From assembly GCF_040436345.1 (NCBI RefSeq), contig NC_133223.1, forward strand, positions 15,600,113-15,664,112: 64,000 nt of DNA, in the 5' to 3' direction. This DNA is from Pagrus major (Eukaryota; Chordata; Actinopteri; Spariformes; Sparidae). The notes under the pieces were generated by a model. That model did no database searches. It was not told the DNA's origin and saw only the letters and a list, made by a program, of their open reading frames with translations. Made by a program: the position numbers and the translations under genes. Positions 36,001-64,000 of this stretch are shown here, in pieces; the stretch's first letter is position 1, and each line of letters opens with the position of its first letter.

Positions 36001-37357
36001 CTATGCAAAGTAGTATAAAACAATAAATAGAAAAATCTTTAAAATAAACACAAAAGTCAAACATTTGCCCACGCCCGTCGAATTGTTTTCTTATAATGTG
36101 CAGATAATATTTTTAGAGTGTTTTACGACACATCCACACATTGGTAATCTTAACAAATCTTCGCTTTTAAACTAATATGCATCTTTTGAGCTTCTGATAA
36201 TCTTTTAAAGACAGGACAGAGTGGTCATACTGGGCGACATAAAGCAATGTGCAGTCAATAGCCCCCACTGTGTGATTTAAGCAGGACAATTCAACTGATT
36301 CAACGTGAGTGTAGAAATTGCCCATTTGCCCACAAGGCCCATAAACCCACAGCAGGAGGTGAGCAGACATTATTTACAATCTGCCTCGGAACCAATCATC
36401 CCCCCCCCCCCTTTAAAACTTCAAACATTAGCTGCAGAGGACAGAGTGGGAATGAGGAGGTCTTGGCACTGGAAAAAAAAAATCCCTTATGTCAATGTAT
36501 GTATATGTTCAGCAGGAGAGGACTGTTCATTTAATCTCCATCGTTTCCACGTTCCTCCCTCTCTTTCTCTCTCTCGCTGCCTCCTTTTAGAGATGGAGGA
36601 GGAGAGAGGAGAAGAGCGGAGCAGTCTCTCACTAAGGCCAGAGTGTCTGGCAGTGTTTAAGTGGCGCACGAGGACCTGTTTCTGTCTGCCAAGGCAAATT
36701 CATTGTGGAGGCAGGTGGGCCAACACACATACACACATCCTCAGTCAGGACACAGACTTGTGTGTCCTTGCCTTTGTCTCTATGCAGGCTGGCAACCAAG
36801 TCGTCAGCTACGGAGTCAGTGGGCGCAGAGAATCACTATGGCAACCAACATAGTGGGCCAGGCTGTGGCTGCTCTTGGATCAGTGCGGAGACTTTTTTTG
36901 GCATCCACTCAGTGCCGGAGTCGATTATAGAGTTCCTTCTCTTAAATGTCCTTCCCGGATTGGCCGGTGATCTCAATGTGCGCGTTTTTTTTTTTTTTCT
37001 CTTTTGAAAAATAGACAAGTATTCAGAGTAATTAAAATCAGAATGCAGCTATGAGATTAAGTTTCACAGAAAACAAAAAAAATGAGAGAGGCTCATGATA
37101 CTCTCTTGACCATCACACTCGATTAATCGTGCTAACATGGCACACCCATTCTAACCCACGCACACACCCACACACACACCAAAACACACACTGTTGTTAA
37201 CATAAAACAGGCAGCCACCAGGGTAGGAAACTGATTGACTAATTCAACACAGCAGTGAACGACAGTAAGGTCTGAAGGTGGAGTCCAGATCTGCTCCCTG
37301 GCATTGTGTTGGCTGAATCCGCAATGTGCGCGAGGCATAGGTTGGAGGGGACCTCGC
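33038..37357 (-). other. igsf3: Probable igsf3 3'UTR (upper limit)
   Basis: This lies downstream of the igsf3 stop on the minus strand. The only canonical AATAAA I found on that strand in the interval is at 33043-33038; ATTAAA variants occur at about 36534 and 35104, so the real end may be nearer. Open frames inside it, including a 182-codon + strand frame at 36305-36853, lack motifs. A palindromic block with ttatctcgagataa (34120-34133) marks a repeat insertion at about 34060-34220. Confidence 0.35.
34060..34220. repeat. ttatctcgagataa-type palindromic repeat
   Basis: Contains a perfect 14-bp palindrome at 34120-34133 and variants (gataacaagatcattttctt, agatctcgagaaaattagct, gtgataacgagataa). 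Resembles a known class of fish interspersed repeat. Confidence 0.45.
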
Positions 37358-62817
<25,460 letters not shown>

Positions 62818-64000
62818 CTGAGTGAGAAAGATGGAGGGCAAAGAGAAGGAAAAATAAAGGTTAAACACACAGAGGGCAACTTCTGGCGCTTGGGGTCTCG
62901 AAACAAGAGATGTACGTAGCATAGGATCATGGGAGTTTTTGTCTTCATTGTTAAACCACCACCATTGCCGATGGAAATTATTCAGTGATAGAAATGTTCT
63001 TGGATGAGGTAATGTCTTAAAATTTTATTCACATATTCACTCTCTGACGTATCATCTGATGTTTCCCCAGGAGTTATAGTAGCAGATGACCAAATGAAAC
63101 CATTGTTACATAAGGATAAGAATGCTAGTGTTTCCCACACATACACTTTACTTGTGATTTGACCTCCTATTTATTACAAATCTACTCATGCTGTTGTTTT
63201 GTAAGTGCATCTGGTTGTCGAGAGGTGGGTTTTGATCAGCTACATAATTAACAAGCTTCCTCCACATGTGGAATCGTGGATTAAACAAAACCTAAAAGCG
63301 AGGTGTGGTTTTTGGGCAACCACCTATTGGGCGACCTTTTAAATCATACTGCTGACTAAGAAAGCAGATAACGATGCTGGGAGAGAGAAAATTGAAGATA
63401 GAGATACAACTAAGGAGGAGAATTAAAGCAATACTATGTAATGTAGGCAAACTCCTAAAGCGATTCTGATGGAAAAATGTTGATTCTTGAGTTTCAGCTC
63501 AGGTTGTCAAGTACCGACACCCTCCTCCCTCTCTCCTCGGGTACACAGCCATTCTGTGGGAAATGCTGTATTTAGCCAACTGAACTAAATATGTAACAAA
63601 GATCTCATCCTTTTAGGTCATTTTGATGCAGAAATATTATATATCATATCTTTAAAGGAATGTTTAGCAGAACAATCAGAAATGTGAGGTGGCTGCAAAA
63701 AGTTGCACATTCCATGGGAAACACTCGCTCTGTGATATATAGACAAAAAAGAAAATCCTCCTTTTGAATGTTGCACATCGTTGTGTCTTTGTCAGATAAG
63801 AATTTTATACAATACAGGTAAAAGAACAAAACCCTTGAATACAGCACTGGATTTTAAATAAGGCTGCAGATATGAAAGAGCGTAGGTGTGTGGGAGATCA
63901 CTTCAAGAGAGATATTTGTTACTTCCCCACAACAACTTGCTCCTGATGTCTAAAACAAGGCTGATGTCTAAATATGGGCTGCAGCTGAAATGCATGACAC
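62818..64000 (-). other. igsf3 intron, continues past the window
   Basis: No further Ig exon in these 1.2 kb. Contains a TTAA-bounded repeat at 63423-63655. Confidence 0.7.
63423..63655. mobile_element. TTAA-bounded repeat, 233 bp (probable)
   Basis: Start TTAAAGCAATACTATGTAAT; the reverse complement of the end is TTAAAGATATGATATATAAT, a loose inverted pair. The interior (aacaaagatctcatcctttt) matches a recognised teleost dispersed repeat. Confidence 0.5.

Noticed and set aside
36305..36853. 182-codon + strand gene antisense to the igsf3 3'UTR
   Set aside because: Low-complexity Ser/Arg/Glu content from polypurine/polypyrimidine sequence; no motif, no neighbouring exons.

Overview
The window is intron-rich, repeat-rich vertebrate DNA and reads as a ray-finned (teleost, probably percomorph) fish genome. 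The evidence is the very long CA/GT and GA microsatellites, many short TTAA-bounded and hAT-like non-autonomous transposons with sequences typical of fish genomes, canonical GT-AG exons, and two genes whose proteins closely resemble vertebrate families. Lineage is inference; no species call is possible from sequence alone.

Layout. Positions 1 to about 18,300 hold no intact gene. They carry interspersed repeats and a pair of inverted THAP-domain exon remnants (about 1,339-1,510 and 1,715-1,880). Positions 18,363-22,296 on the + strand are a complete six-exon rpe gene (ribulose-5-phosphate 3-epimerase). The product is 228 residues from the conserved start, and an in-frame upstream ATG would add a 25-residue, mitochondrial-presequence-like extension. 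Positions 22,700-33,000 are intergenic and include a 42-bp minisatellite (25,650-26,470) inside a transposon-like element with inverted ends. From 62,817 down to 37,358 on the - strand lies the 3' two-thirds of igsf3 (immunoglobulin superfamily member 3, EWI family): five consecutive Ig-V domain exons, all joined by phase-1 introns, then a terminal exon with the membrane span and the conserved cytoplasmic tail. The 5' exons lie beyond the right edge. A long 3'UTR probably extends into 33,000-37,357. A second, diverged 42-bp array (47,618-47,970) sits in the largest igsf3 intron.

The two genes are convergent (tail to tail) and functionally unrelated: one is a cytosolic pentose-phosphate enzyme, the other a neural/epithelial adhesion-type membrane protein. 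I see no operon-like, viral or bacterial system. The observations most worth a second look are the putative dual-start rpe, the paired THAP exon remnants, the two related 42-bp arrays that keep the same frame open, and a pair of phased 12-bp palindromes in an igsf3 intron.
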